Program-made: the position numbers and the translations under genes
Part shown: piece after piece, positions 51,292-60,397 of the stretch
Layout: each line of letters begins with the position of its first letter
Position numbering within the stretch: the stretch's first letter is position 1
DNA from: Mycobacterium sp. UM_CSW
GTDB taxonomy: Bacteria > Actinomycetota > Actinomycetes > Mycobacteriales > Mycobacteriaceae
DNA: 64,000 nucleotides
Direction: 5' to 3'
NCBI RefSeq assembly: GCF_000455205.1
Contig: NZ_AUWQ01000029.1
Coordinates: 62,001 to 126,000 of the forward strand
Notes under the pieces: model-generated
Database searches by the model: none
Told to the model about the DNA's origin: nothing
The model's input: the letters and a program-made list of their open reading frames with translations, nothing else

Positions 51292-52659
51292 ATGTGGTTA
51301 ACCGTGGCCGGCACCACCCAACTGCGCCAAGGGCTATCGCAGCGGCAGCTCAGCATGATCGCCCTGGGCGGCGTGATCGGCGCCGGGTTGTTCGTCGGGT
51401 CGGGCGTGGTGATCAAGGACACCGGGCCCGCCGCGTTCCTGACGTACGCGCTGTGCGGCCTGCTGATCGTGCTGGTGATGCGCATGCTGGGCGAGATGGC
51501 CGCCGCCAACCCGTCGACGGGGTCGTTCGCCGACTACGCGGCGCAGGCCCTGGGCGGCTGGGCGGGGTTCTCGGTGGCCTGGCTGTACTGGTACTTCTGG
51601 GTGATCGTGGTCGGGTTCGAGGCGGTCGCCGGCGGCAAGGTCCTGGGCTATTGGTTCCACGCGCCGCTGTGGCTGCTCTCGCTGTGCCTAATGGTGCTGA
51701 TGACCGCGACGAACCTGTTCTCGGTGTCGTCGTTCGGTGAATTCGAATTCTGGTTCGCCGGAATCAAAGTCGCCACGATCGCGATCTTTCTCGCCGTCGG
51801 CGCGGTGTTCGTACTGGGCCTGCTGCCCGGCCATCACCACGCCGATTTCTCCAACCTCACGGCGCACGGCGGGTTCTTCCCGAAGGGCGTCGCGGCGGTC
51901 TTCGCGGCCATCGTGGTGGTGATTTTCTCCATGGTCGGCGCCGAGATCGTCACCGTCGCCGCCGCCGAGAGCCGCGACCCCGAGCTGGCGGTGCAGCGGG
52001 CGACGAGGTCGGTGGTGGCGCGCATCGGGATCTTCTTCGTCGGCTCGGTCTTCCTGCTCGTGGTGATCCTGCCGTGGAATTCGGTGGAGCTGGGCGCCTC
52101 CCCGTACGTCGCGGCGCTCAAACACATGGGCCTGCGCGGCGCAGATCAGGTGATGAACGCCGTCGTGCTCACCGCGGTGCTGTCCTGCCTGAACTCGGGC
52201 CTGTACACGGCGTCACGGATGCTGTTCGTGCTCGCCGACCGGCGCGAGGCCCCCGCCCGGCTGGTCAGGCTCAGCGGGCGCGGCGTCCCCCACATCGCGA
52301 TCCTCTGCTCGTCGGCGATCGGCTTCGGCTGCGTCCTCATGGCCTGGATCGCGCCCGGCACGGTGTTCCTGTTCCTGCTCAACTCGTCGGGCGCCGTCAT
52401 CCTCTTCGTCTACTGGTTGATCGCGCTGTCGCAGATCGTCCTGCGGCGCCGGACGCCCGAAGAAAAGCTGCGCATCAAGATGTGGCTCTTCCCGGTGCTG
52501 TCGATCCTCACCCTCGCCGGGATCACTGCCGTGCTGGTGCAAATGGCGTTCGACCGCTCGGCGCGCAGCCAGCTCTGGCTCAGCCTGCTGTCGTGGGCGG
52601 TGGTGATCGCGCTGTATTTCGCGGCCCGGGCGCGCGGCCGGGTCAGTCGGTCTTCGTGA
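51292..52659 (+). CDS. gabP: Amino-acid permease, GABA-permease-like (Rv0522-like)
   Basis: 455 residues, APC superfamily with 12 helices. Signature region: LRQGLSQRQLSMIALGGVIG, GLFVGSGVVIKDTGPAAFLT, NPSTGSFADYAAQALGGWAG, FSMVGAEIVTVAAAESRDPE and LNSGLYTASRMLFVLADRRE. Family members take up GABA, proline, phenylalanine or similar. I use ATG 51292; an upstream in-frame GTG (51244) falls inside the inverted repeat. The 3' end overlaps the convergent deazaflavin-type gene by 17 bases. Confidence 0.88.
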   Translation: MWLTVAGTTQLRQGLSQRQLSMIALGGVIGAGLFVGSGVVIKDTGPAAFLTYALCGLLIVLVMRMLGEMAAANPSTGSFADYAAQALGGWAGFSVAWLYWYFWVIVVGFEAVAGGKVLGYWFHAPLWLLSLCLMVLMTATNLFSVSSFGEFEFWFAGIKVATIAIFLAVGAVFVLGLLPGHHHADFSNLTAHGGFFPKGVAAVFAAIVVVIFSMVGAEIVTVAAAESRDPELAVQRATRSVVARIGIFFVGSVFLLVVILPWNSVELGASPYVAALKHMGLRGADQVMNAVVLTAVLSCLNSGLYTASRMLFVLADRREAPARLVRLSGRGVPHIAILCSSAIGFGCVLMAWIAPGTVFLFLLNSSGAVILFVYWLIALSQIVLRRRTPEEKLRIKMWLFPVLSILTLAGITAVLVQMAFDRSARSQLWLSLLSWAVVIALYFAARARGRVSRSS

Positions 52660-53047
52660 ACAACACCGCTTGCTCGAACGGTATACGGGAGAAGATCGGC
52701 CGCGCCCTGCTCGTTACGTGCGTGGCCGCCTCGGCCTTGGTCACCACCTGCGGGTCGGCGATACCGAAGGTTTTGCCGTGGCGGCGCATCCGCCCACCCC
52801 CCGCGGCTTTGAGGTTCTTCAACCAGTCGCGGTCGGGGCCGTAGCTAAGCAGGACCGCCACGCCGGGTTTGCCGTCGACGGTGGCGGTGAACGCGTTCAC
52901 CGGTGTGCGATAAGGCTTTCCGGAGCGGCGGCCGACGTGCTCGATGATGGCGAAGGAAGGCGCCCAGCCCGCCCACATCCGCTGAATTGGGTTGGTGACG
53001 TGCCGATTGAAGCGCGCGAGCCCCTGTGGAAGTTGCATGCCGTCCAT
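52643..53047 (-). CDS. Deazaflavin (F420)-dependent nitroreductase-like protein (Rv0523c-like)
   Basis: 134 residues, split-barrel fold of the DDN/F420H2-dependent quinone reductase family. HVGRRSGKPYRTPVNAFTAT is the family signature near the cofactor, followed by VAVLLSYGPDRDWLKNLKAA and GGRMRRHGKTFGIADP. The N-terminus (RFNRHVTNPIQRMWAGW) may contact the membrane. Function is probably low-potential reduction of a quinone or similar. The start is uncertain between Met1 and Met4 (ATG 53047 or 53038). Confidence 0.85.
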   Translation of the reverse strand: MDGMQLPQGLARFNRHVTNPIQRMWAGWAPSFAIIEHVGRRSGKPYRTPVNAFTATVDGKPGVAVLLSYGPDRDWLKNLKAAGGGRMRRHGKTFGIADPQVVTKAEAATHVTSRARPIFSRIPFEQAVLFTKTD

Positions 53048-53071
53048 CCAACTCGCCCACCCCGCCCGGCA

Positions 53072-53947
53072 TCAAGGCATGCGGCGTGTCGCGGGCAGCA
53101 GCGCGCGCGCCAGCCGGGCCGGGCGGGACGGGGGCGGCCGCCAGGGCTGCTGATCGTGTGCCGGCCATGCGTAACAAGGGGTTTGGCCGTCCAGCAGCCG
53201 TCGCAGGCCGGGGATGGCCAGCTCGCGGGCGGACCAGTCGTAGAGCAGTTCGAGTCGCGGTTGGATGACCCCGACATCGAGCAGGTGCCCTACTCCGTGC
53301 TCGGCCCGCAGGTAGGGCGCGAGGTCCTCGCCGAGCGGGTAGCGATCCGGCAGCACCCGGGAAAGCGACAGGAATATCCCGGTCATGCCCAGGCGCGGGT
53401 CACCGAGCGGCCGGCCGGCGACGGCCAGCCAGCCGAGCGCGAGGCGCGGGGAGGCGACCAGGGCGTGGGCGTAGAGGACCCGCATCAGCACGAGGTTGAT
53501 GAAGAAACGCTCGACGCGGGACTCGCGCGCGGCGAGGTGCAGGTTCTCCAGGTACGCGCTCACGACGCTGACGTTGTGCGCCCGGTACCAGCGTTGGGCG
53601 GAGGGCCGCCGGATGAACTCGAGCGTCGCGGCGACGGCCGGAGAGCTCGGCGCGCCGGGATGGCCGAAGGCCAGGGCGCGCGCCTCCCATCCGTCGTGCA
53701 GTAGGCGCTCGTTCATCGCGCGCCACCAGGGGCTCCCCGGGGACGGCCCGTCGGCCGGGTTGAGCAGTCCGCGCCGCAGCTGCCAACCCATGAAGGCCGA
53801 CGCCGCCTGCCGATACGGTAGGTGTCCGCGGTCCACGCGCGCCGGGACTTCGTAGAGCTCCCGCATCAGCGCGAGGCGGGCGTGCGGATCGTCGCGGACG
53901 CCTTCCACCCGGGCCCGGGCGACCTCGACGGCCGTGTGCCGTGTCAC
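53072..53947 (-). CDS. Helical hypothetical protein
   Basis: 291 residues, mostly alpha-helical and Arg/Leu/Ala-rich. Recognisable stretches are LPYRQAASAFMGWQLRRGLL, WWRAMNERLLHDGWEARALA, HNVSVVSAYLENLHLAARES and RVERFFINLVLMRVLYAHAL. It has no signal peptide and no motif I can assign with confidence; a resemblance to the large helical oxygenase-like MpaB/DUF2236 group was considered but not supported. It lies 24 bases upstream of the deazaflavin-dependent gene on the same strand, so the two may be cotranscribed. Confidence 0.75.
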   Translation of the reverse strand: MTRHTAVEVARARVEGVRDDPHARLALMRELYEVPARVDRGHLPYRQAASAFMGWQLRRGLLNPADGPSPGSPWWRAMNERLLHDGWEARALAFGHPGAPSSPAVAATLEFIRRPSAQRWYRAHNVSVVSAYLENLHLAARESRVERFFINLVLMRVLYAHALVASPRLALGWLAVAGRPLGDPRLGMTGIFLSLSRVLPDRYPLGEDLAPYLRAEHGVGHLLDVGVIQPRLELLYDWSARELAIPGLRRLLDGQTPCYAWPAHDQQPWRPPPSRPARLARALLPATRRMP

Positions 53948-53958
53948 CAGCGCAAGCG

Positions 53959-53964
53959 TAGTGT
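53959..53964 (+). promoter_or_regulatory. -10 element, leaderless start of the coiled-coil gene
   Basis: TAGTGT ends six bases before ATG 53971. The 23-base gap is all that separates this start from the divergent helical-protein gene. Confidence 0.5.
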
Positions 53965-53970
53965 CGCGTC

Positions 53971-54312
53971 ATGGCTGACTCCCCGGGTGACGAGGCCGCC
54001 GAGCGCGCCCAGGAGCTGCTGCGCAGGGAGGCCGAACTCGCCGCCCGCAAAGCCGTCACCGAGGACGACGTGAAGCGCGCCGCCGAGCGCGCCGACCGCG
54101 CCCACGAGCGGGACCAGGCGGCCCGTGAACGCGCGGTGTCGCGCCACTACGAGGCCGGCGCCGCCCACGAACGCGCCGCCGCGGTCGAGGAACTCGCGGT
54201 CGAGGAGGGCCTCGGCGACGTGGCCGCCCACCGGCGCGCGGCGGAGAAGGAACGCGAGGCCGCCCGCCGCGAGCTGCGGGCAGCGCAGCAGGCCGACCAG
54301 CAGGACGCCTGA
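53971..54312 (+). CDS. Charged coiled-coil protein of unknown function
   Basis: 113 residues, almost entirely Ala, Glu, Arg, Asp and His with heptad spacing: [20 protein letters not shown], then [20 protein letters not shown] and [20 protein letters not shown]. Predicted to be one long helix or coiled coil, with no membrane segment and no Cys or Trp. Leaderless promoter geometry and regular codon use support a real gene. It is divergent from the helical protein and 61 bases before hemL. No known family. Confidence 0.75.
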   Translation: MADSPGDEAAERAQELLRREAELAARKAVTEDDVKRAAERADRAHERDQAARERAVSRHYEAGAAHERAAAVEELAVEEGLGDVAAHRRAAEKEREAARRELRAAQQADQQDA

Positions 54313-54373
54313 TATCGGCGCTCTGCTACACCCTGTAGTTGAACGATCGGCCGAGGCTGGGACACTGGTCGGC

Positions 54374-55717
54374 ATGGCTACCAGTGACCAGGCGACCGCC
54401 CATGCCGCGACCTCGGGAAGCGGCGTGGCGGCGTCGGCGCGGCTGTTCGAGGACGCCTGCGCCGTCATCCCCGGCGGGGTGAACTCCCCGGTGCGCGCGT
54501 TCACCGCGGTGGGCGGCACGCCGCGCTTCATCACCGAGGCGAAGGGCTACTGGCTCACCGACGCCGACGGCAACCGCTACGTCGACCTGGTGTGTTCCTG
54601 GGGCCCGATGATCCTCGGCCACGCCCACCCCGCCGTCGTCGACGCCGTCGCCACGGCCGCCGCCTCGGGCCTGTCGTTCGGGGCGCCGACGCCGGCCGAG
54701 AGCCAGCTGGCCGCCGAGATCATCGGGCGGGTGGCGCCGGTCGAGCGGATCCGGCTGGTGAACTCCGGCACCGAGGCCACGATGAGCGCCGTCCGGCTGG
54801 CCCGAGGGTTCACCGGCAGGGCCAAGATCGTCAAGTTCTCCGGCTGCTACCACGGCCATGTCGACGCGTTGCTCGCAGACGCGGGCTCCGGCGTCGCGAC
54901 GCTAGGTTTGCCGTCCTCGCCCGGGGTGACCGGCGCGGCCGCGGCCGACACAATCGTGTTGCCCTACAACGACATCGACGCCGTCACGGAGACGTTCGCC
55001 CGGTTCGGCGACCAGATCGCCGCCGTGATCACCGAGGCCAGCCCCGGCAACATGGGCGTCGTCCCGCCGGGGCCGGGCTACAACGCGGCGCTGCGCGCGA
55101 TCACCGCCGAGCACGGGGCGCTGCTGATCGTCGACGAGGTAATGACGGGGTTCCGGGTCAGCCGAAGCGGTTGGTACGGAATCGATCCCGTCGCCGCCGA
55201 CCTGTTCACCTTCGGCAAGGTGATGAGCGGCGGGCTGCCGGCCGCAGCGTTCGGCGGACGGGCCGAGGTGATGGAGCGGCTGGCGCCGCTGGGGCCGGTG
55301 TATCAGGCCGGCACCCTGTCGGGAAATCCGGTGGCGGTGGCCGCCGGGCTGGCCACGCTGCGCGCCGCCGACGACGCGGCCTACGCCGCACTGGACGCCA
55401 ACGCCGACCGGCTGGCGGGGCTGCTGTCCGAGGCGCTGACGAACGCCGGTGTGCCGCACCAGGTTCCGCGGGCCGGCAACATGCTCAGCGTGTTCTTCTC
55501 CGAAACGCCGGTGACCGACTTCGCCGCCGCGCGGGCCAGCGAGACCTGGCGTTACCCGCCGTTCTTCCACGCCCTGCTGGACGCGGGCGTCTACCCGCCG
55601 TGCAGCGCCTTCGAGGCCTGGTTCGTCTCGACGGCCCTGGACGACGACGCATTCGACCGGATCTCGGCCGGGCTGGCCCTCGCGGCCCGCGCGGCCGCAC
55701 AGGAGGACAGGCCCTGA
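54374..55717 (+). CDS. hemL: Glutamate-1-semialdehyde 2,1-aminomutase HemL
   Basis: PLP enzyme converting glutamate-1-semialdehyde to 5-aminolevulinate, the step after HemA. 447 residues from ATG 54374. [69 protein letters not shown] lysine Lys282 in [18 protein letters not shown], and [16 protein letters not shown]. Complete. It is placed away from hemACDB, at the head of a cytochrome c maturation cluster. The stop overlaps the next ATG (TGATG). Confidence 0.97.
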   Translation: MATSDQATAHAATSGSGVAASARLFEDACAVIPGGVNSPVRAFTAVGGTPRFITEAKGYWLTDADGNRYVDLVCSWGPMILGHAHPAVVDAVATAAASGLSFGAPTPAESQLAAEIIGRVAPVERIRLVNSGTEATMSAVRLARGFTGRAKIVKFSGCYHGHVDALLADAGSGVATLGLPSSPGVTGAAAADTIVLPYNDIDAVTETFARFGDQIAAVITEASPGNMGVVPPGPGYNAALRAITAEHGALLIVDEVMTGFRVSRSGWYGIDPVAADLFTFGKVMSGGLPAAAFGGRAEVMERLAPLGPVYQAGTLSGNPVAVAAGLATLRAADDAAYAALDANADRLAGLLSEALTNAGVPHQVPRAGNMLSVFFSETPVTDFAAARASETWRYPPFFHALLDAGVYPPCSAFEAWFVSTALDDDAFDRISAGLALAARAAAQEDRP

Positions 55718-56325
55718 TGGCCGAACAGACGAAAGTTCACGTGGTGCGCCACGGCGAGGTGCACAACCCCACCGGCGTCCTCTACGGCCGGCTGCCCGGA
55801 TTCCACCTGTCCGAGAGGGGACGGGCGCAGGCCGACGCGGTCGCCGAGGCGCTGGCCGACCGCGACGTCGCCGCCGTCATCGCCTCCCCGCTGCAGCGGG
55901 CGCAGGAGACCGCCGCGCCCATCGCCGCCAAGCACGGCCTGGCCGTGGACACCGACCCCGACCTGATCGAATCGCTCAACTTCTTCGAGGGCCGCCGCGT
56001 CGGCCCGGGCGACGGCGCCTGGCGCGACCCGCGGTTCTGGTGGCGGCTGCGTAACCCGTTCACCCCGTCCTGGGGCGAGCCCTACACCGAGATCGCGGCC
56101 CGGATGACGACCGCGGTGGACAAGGCGCGCGCCCGCGCCACCGGGCAGGAGGTGGTGTGCGTCAGCCACCAGCTGCCGGTGTGGACGCTGCGGCTGCACC
56201 TGAGCGGCAGGCGGCTCTGGCATGACCCGCGACGACGCGAATGCGGGCTCGCCTCGGTGACGACCCTGGTCTACGACGGCGATCGCCTGGTCGACATCGA
56301 GTACTTCCAGCCCGCGGCGCCATGA
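55717..56325 (+). CDS. Histidine phosphatase (phosphoglycerate-mutase-like, Rv0525-like)
   Basis: 202 residues of the histidine phosphatase superfamily. Phospho-His in HVVRHGEVHNPTGVLYGRLP (about residue 12), ASPLQRAQETA, catalytic Glu in LNFFEGRRVG, and the second His in CVSHQLPVW. Broad-specificity phosphatase rather than glycolytic mutase. ATG 55717 overlaps the hemL stop, and its own stop overlaps the thioredoxin-like gene by ATGA, so it is embedded in the hemL-ccs operon. Substrate unknown. Confidence 0.88.
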   Translation: MAEQTKVHVVRHGEVHNPTGVLYGRLPGFHLSERGRAQADAVAEALADRDVAAVIASPLQRAQETAAPIAAKHGLAVDTDPDLIESLNFFEGRRVGPGDGAWRDPRFWWRLRNPFTPSWGEPYTEIAARMTTAVDKARARATGQEVVCVSHQLPVWTLRLHLSGRRLWHDPRRRECGLASVTTLVYDGDRLVDIEYFQPAAP

Positions 56326-56912
56326 GTGTGCGGCGGCTGGCGATGGCCGGGGCGGCGGTGGCCATTTTGCTGGCCGGCTGCACCGGTCGCGACGCCGTGG
56401 CGCAGGGCGGCACCTTCGAATTCGTCTCGCCCGGCGGGAAGACCGACATCTACTACGACCCGCCGTCCAGCCGCGGCCGGCCCGGGCCGCTGTCCGGGCC
56501 GGACCTGGCCGACCCGGCGCACACCCTGTCGCTGGACGACCCGACGTTCGCCGGCCGCGTCGTCGTCGCCAACATCTGGGGGCAGTGGTGCGGTCCGTGC
56601 CGCGCCGAGGTCGCTCAGCTGCAGCAGGTATATGACGCCACCCGCGGCGCCGGGGTCTCCTTCCTGGGCATCGACGTCCGGGACAACAACCGGCAGGCGG
56701 CCCTGGACTTCGTCGACGATCACCACGTCAGCTACGCCTCCATCTACGATCCGGCGATGCGCACCCTGATCGCGTTCGGCGGCCGGTACCCGACCACCGT
56801 GATCCCGTCCACGCTGGTGCTGGACCGCGAGCACCGGGTCGCCGCCGTCTTCCTGCGGGAGCTGCTGGCCCAGGATCTGCAGCCAGTGGTGCAGCGGGTG
56901 GCCGGGCAGTGA
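56322..56912 (+). CDS. TlpA/ResA-like thiol-disulfide lipoprotein (Rv0526-like)
   Basis: 196 residues. Lipoprotein signal AGAAVAILLAGC (lipobox LAGC). Extracytoplasmic thioredoxin fold with active site WGQWCGPCRAEVAQ (Cys90, Cys93), GIDVRDNN, and the cis-Pro region IPSTLVLDREHRVAAVF. It keeps apocytochrome c CxxCH cysteines reduced for heme attachment, fed with electrons by the CcdA encoded next. Four-base overlaps on both sides (ATGA and GTGA). Confidence 0.93.
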   Translation: MSVRRLAMAGAAVAILLAGCTGRDAVAQGGTFEFVSPGGKTDIYYDPPSSRGRPGPLSGPDLADPAHTLSLDDPTFAGRVVVANIWGQWCGPCRAEVAQLQQVYDATRGAGVSFLGIDVRDNNRQAALDFVDDHHVSYASIYDPAMRTLIAFGGRYPTTVIPSTLVLDREHRVAAVFLRELLAQDLQPVVQRVAGQ

Positions 56913-57688
56913 CCGGCTTCGCCCAGATCGCCGCCGCCGGGCCGCTGCTGCTGGCGCTGGGCGTGTGCCTGCTCGCGGGGCTGGTGTCATTCGCCTCGCC
57001 GTGCGTGGTCCCGCTGGTCCCCGGCTACCTGTCCTACCTGGCCGCGGTCGTCGGGGTCGACGAGCAGCCGCCGCCCGGCGCCATCAAGGCACCGCCCGCC
57101 GCCCGGTGGCGGGTCGCGGGCTCCGCCGCGTTGTTCGTCGCCGGGTTCACCACGGTGTTTGTCCTCGGGACCGTCGCCGTCCTCGGCATGACCACCGCGC
57201 TGATCACCAACCAGTTGCTGCTGCAGCGCGTCGGCGGCGTGCTGACCATCGTGATGGGCCTGGTGTTCGTGGGCCTCATCCCTGCGCTGCAGCGCCAGGC
57301 CCGGTTCAGCCCGCGGCAGCTGACCACGGTCGCGGGGGCGCCGGTGCTCGGCGCGGTGTTCGCGCTCGGCTGGACGCCGTGCCTGGGGCCCACGTTGACT
57401 GGGGTGATCACCGTCGCGTCGGCTACCGACGGCGCGAACGTCGCGCGCGGGGTCGCGCTGGTGATCGCCTACTGCCTGGGGCTGGGCATCCCGTTCGTGC
57501 TGCTGGCGTTCGGCTCGGCGGGGGCAGTCGGGGCGCTGGGCTGGCTGCGACGGCACACCCGGGCCATCCAGATCTTCGGCGGCGCGCTGCTGATCGCCGT
57601 CGGCGCCCTGCTGGTGACCGGCGTATGGAATGACTTCGTCTCCTGGCTGCGCGACGCGTTCGTCTCCGACGTGAGGCTGCCGATTTGA
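56909..57688 (+). CDS. ccdA: Cytochrome c biogenesis protein CcdA
   Basis: 259-residue membrane protein with six helices that passes electrons from cytosolic thioredoxin to the extracytoplasmic TlpA-like protein. Redox cysteines in helix 1 (VSFASPCVVPLVPGYLSYL) and helix 4 (ALGWTPCLGPTLTGVITVA), the usual CcdA pair. LAFGSAGAVGALGWLRRH near the end. GTG 56909 overlaps the preceding stop; the stop overlaps the resB ATG by one base. Confidence 0.95.
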   Translation: MTGFAQIAAAGPLLLALGVCLLAGLVSFASPCVVPLVPGYLSYLAAVVGVDEQPPPGAIKAPPAARWRVAGSAALFVAGFTTVFVLGTVAVLGMTTALITNQLLLQRVGGVLTIVMGLVFVGLIPALQRQARFSPRQLTTVAGAPVLGAVFALGWTPCLGPTLTGVITVASATDGANVARGVALVIAYCLGLGIPFVLLAFGSAGAVGALGWLRRHTRAIQIFGGALLIAVGALLVTGVWNDFVSWLRDAFVSDVRLPI

Positions 57689-59370
57689 TGGCGCCCTTGG
57701 ATGCGCGAGCAGACGCAGAATCGCATGAAAAGACACGCGCCAGTGCGATTCTGCGTCTGCTCGCGGCCCTTCGTGCCACGGCCCGCAACACCTGGCGCGC
57801 GCTGACCTCGATGGGCACCGCGCTGGTGCTGCTGTTCCTCCTCGCGCTGGGCGCGATACCCGGCGCGCTGTTGCCGCAGCGCAGCCTCAACGCCGGCAAG
57901 GTCGACGAGTACCTCGCCAGCCACCGCGTGATCGGGCCCTGGCTAAATCGGCTGCAGGCCTTCGACGTGTTCTCCAGCTTCTGGTTCACCGCCATCTACG
58001 TGCTGCTGTTCGTGTCCCTGGTCGGTTGCCTGACCCCACGGATGATCGAGCACGCCCGCAGCCTGCGCGCCACCCCGGTGGCCGCCCCGCGCAACCTGGC
58101 CAGGCTGCCCAAGCATGCCAGCGCCGAAATCGCCGGCGACGCTGCGGATCTCAACGCCCTGGCGAACACGATCGCCGGCCGACTGCGCGGCTGGCGCACG
58201 GCGATCCGGCACGAGGGCGAGGTCGTCGAAGTGTCCGCGGAGAAGGGCTACCTGCGCGAGTTCGGCAACATCGTCTTTCACTTCTCGTTGCTGGGCCTGT
58301 TGGTCGCCGTGGCCGTCGGCAAGCTGTTCGGCTACGAGGGCAACGTCATCGTCATCGCCGACGGCGGCCCCGGCTTCTGCTCGGCCTCGCCGGCGGCGTT
58401 CGACTCGTTCCGCGCCGGCAACACCGTCGACGGCACGTCGCTGCACCCAATCTGCATCCGGGTCAACGACTTTCAGGCGCACTACCTGCCGTCGGGGCAG
58501 GCCGCCTCGTTCGCCGCGGACATCGACTACCAGAACGGCGGCGACCTGGCCGCCAACAGCTGGCGGCACTACCTGCTGGAGGTCAACCACCCGCTGCGCG
58601 TCGGCGGCGATCGGGTGTACCTGCAGGGCCACGGCTACGCGCCCACCTTCACCGTGACCTTCCCGGACGGGCGGACGCGAACGTCGACCGTGCAATGGCG
58701 ACCCGACAACCCGCAGACCCTGCTGTCGTCGGGGGTGGCGCGCATCGACCCGCCCGCCGGCAGCTATCTCAACGCGGCCGAGCGCCGCCAGCACGAGATC
58801 GCCATCCAGGGCCTGCTGGCGCCGACCGAGCAGCTCGAGGGCACCCTGCTGTCGTCGCGGTTCCCGGCGCTGAACGCCCCGGCCGTGGCCGTCGACATCT
58901 ACCGCGGCGACACCGGCCTGGACACCGGGCGGCCGCAGTCGTTGTTCACGCTGGACCCCCGGCTGATCGAGCAGGGGCGGCTGACCAAGGAGAAGCGGGT
59001 CAACCTGCGCGCCGGCCAGGAGGTTCGGCTTGACGCGGGCCCGGCCGCCGGCACCGTTGTCCGCTTCGACGGCGCCGTGCCGTTCGTCAACCTGCAGGTC
59101 TCCCACGACCCCGGCCAGGCCTGGGTGCTCGTCTTCGCGGTCACGATGATGGGCGGGCTGGTGGTGTCGCTGCTGGTGCGCCGCCGCAGGGTGTGGGTCA
59201 GGCTCAGCCCGGCGGCCGGTACGGTGAACGTCGAACTGGGCGGGCTGGCGCGCACCGACAACTCCGGGTGGGGCGACGAGTTCGAGCGGTTGACCGAGCG
59301 GTTGTTGCACGGGCTGGGCGAGCCCGACACCGCCGGGTCCGTAAGGAGTTCTCAGGTGGACGTCAAATGA
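57688..59370 (+). CDS. resB: Cytochrome c biogenesis protein ResB/Ccs1
   Basis: 560 residues, one half of the System II heme lyase. Helices: MGTALVLLFLLALGAIPGAL, FWFTAIYVLLFVSLVGCL, FHFSLLGLLVAVAVGKLFGY and a C-terminal VLVFAVTMMGGLVVSLLVRR. A large extracytoplasmic domain lies before the last helix. The first 26 codons contain a perfect 22-bp inverted repeat, so the N-terminus (DARADAES, then ASAILRLL) looks like a repeat element read as protein. ATG 57688 shares a base with the ccdA stop. Overlaps ccsB by ATGA. Confidence 0.93.
   Translation: MAPLDARADAESHEKTRASAILRLLAALRATARNTWRALTSMGTALVLLFLLALGAIPGALLPQRSLNAGKVDEYLASHRVIGPWLNRLQAFDVFSSFWFTAIYVLLFVSLVGCLTPRMIEHARSLRATPVAAPRNLARLPKHASAEIAGDAADLNALANTIAGRLRGWRTAIRHEGEVVEVSAEKGYLREFGNIVFHFSLLGLLVAVAVGKLFGYEGNVIVIADGGPGFCSASPAAFDSFRAGNTVDGTSLHPICIRVNDFQAHYLPSGQAASFAADIDYQNGGDLAANSWRHYLLEVNHPLRVGGDRVYLQGHGYAPTFTVTFPDGRTRTSTVQWRPDNPQTLLSSGVARIDPPAGSYLNAAERRQHEIAIQGLLAPTEQLEGTLLSSRFPALNAPAVAVDIYRGDTGLDTGRPQSLFTLDPRLIEQGRLTKEKRVNLRAGQEVRLDAGPAAGTVVRFDGAVPFVNLQVSHDPGQAWVLVFAVTMMGGLVVSLLVRRRRVWVRLSPAAGTVNVELGGLARTDNSGWGDEFERLTERLLHGLGEPDTAGSVRSSQVDVK
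57704..57765. repeat. Perfect 22-bp inverted repeat inside the 5' end of resB
   Basis: Arms at 57704-57725 and 57744-57765 are exact reverse complements over 22 bases (core gcgagcagacgcagaatcg), separated by an 18-base loop. It begins 16 bases into resB and stays in frame. The core resembles a short palindromic element often seen between mycobacterial genes; here it has become coding. On RNA it would form a very stable hairpin next to the start codon. Confidence 0.9.
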
Positions 59371-60353
59371 ACACGCTGCACGTCAACGTCACGCTGGCGC
59401 GCTACTCCGACTGGGCGTTCACCTCGGCGATCGTGGCCCTGGTCGTCGCGCTGCTGCTGCTGGCCGTGGAGCTGGCCTACGTCGGCGCCCGGCGCGCCGA
59501 TCAGCGCGCGTCGGTACTGGCCGGCTCGGTCGCGGCCGACAGCTCGGTCCCCGGCATCGTGGAGGACGCCGACGCGCGGCCGTTCGACGAACGCGTCGGG
59601 CGGGCCGGGCTGGCCGTGGTCTACCTCGGCATCGGGCTGCTGCTGGCCTGCATCGTGCTGCGCGGCCTGGCCACCGTGCGGGTGCCGTGGGGCAACATGT
59701 ACGAGTTCATCAACCTGACGTGCTTCTGTGGCCTGGTCGCCGGGGCGATCGTGTTGCGCCGCCCGCAGTATCGCCCGCTGTGGGTCTTCCTGCTGCTGCC
59801 GATCCTGATCCTGCTGACCGTTTCCGGGCGCTGGCTCTACACCAACGCCGCCCCGGTGATGCCCGCGCTGCAGTCCTACTGGTTGCCGATCCACGTGTCG
59901 GTGGTCAGCCTGGGCTCCGGGGTGTTCATGGTCGCGGGCATCGCCAGCATCCTGTTCCTGCTGCGCACGTCGCGGCTCGGTGATCCGCAAAACGAACGGG
60001 CCGACGGCGCGTTGGCCCGGATGGTCCGGCGCCTTCCCGACGCCCAGACCCTGGACCGCGTCGCCTATCGCACCACGATCTTCGCGTTCCCGGTGTTCGG
60101 TTTCGGGGTCATCTTCGGCGCGATCTGGGCCGAAGAGGCCTGGGGCAGGTATTGGGGCTGGGACCCCAAGGAGACGGTTTCGTTCGTCGCGTGGGTGGTA
60201 TACGCGGCCTATCTGCACGCCCGGTCGACGGCCGGATGGCGGGACAGGAAGGCGGCCTGGATCAACGTCGCGGGTTTCGTCGCCATGATCTTCAATTTGT
60301 TCTTCGTTAACCTGGTGACCGTGGGCCTGCATTCGTATGCAGGCGTGGGATGA
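59367..60353 (+). CDS. ccsB: Cytochrome c biogenesis protein CcsB/ResC (CcsA-type)
   Basis: 328 residues, eight predicted helices. It delivers and ligates heme together with ResB. The tryptophan-rich WWD-type heme-handling region is WGRYWGWDPKETVSFVAWVV (about 258-277). Conserved histidines occur in LPIHVSVVSLGSG, AYLHARS and the C-terminal GLHSYAGVG. Start ATG overlaps resB by four bases. Completes the TlpA-CcdA-ResB-CcsB set. Confidence 0.94.
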   Translation: MNTLHVNVTLARYSDWAFTSAIVALVVALLLLAVELAYVGARRADQRASVLAGSVAADSSVPGIVEDADARPFDERVGRAGLAVVYLGIGLLLACIVLRGLATVRVPWGNMYEFINLTCFCGLVAGAIVLRRPQYRPLWVFLLLPILILLTVSGRWLYTNAAPVMPALQSYWLPIHVSVVSLGSGVFMVAGIASILFLLRTSRLGDPQNERADGALARMVRRLPDAQTLDRVAYRTTIFAFPVFGFGVIFGAIWAEEAWGRYWGWDPKETVSFVAWVVYAAYLHARSTAGWRDRKAAWINVAGFVAMIFNLFFVNLVTVGLHSYAGVG

Positions 60354-60397
60354 CAGTCAGCAACCGACCCGAGTAACACACAACAGGGGGAGTGCAC

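Noticed and set aside
53072-53947. Assignment as MpaB/DUF2236 oxygenase
   Set aside because: Only a general helical, Arg-rich resemblance; I could not find the family's conserved histidine pattern.
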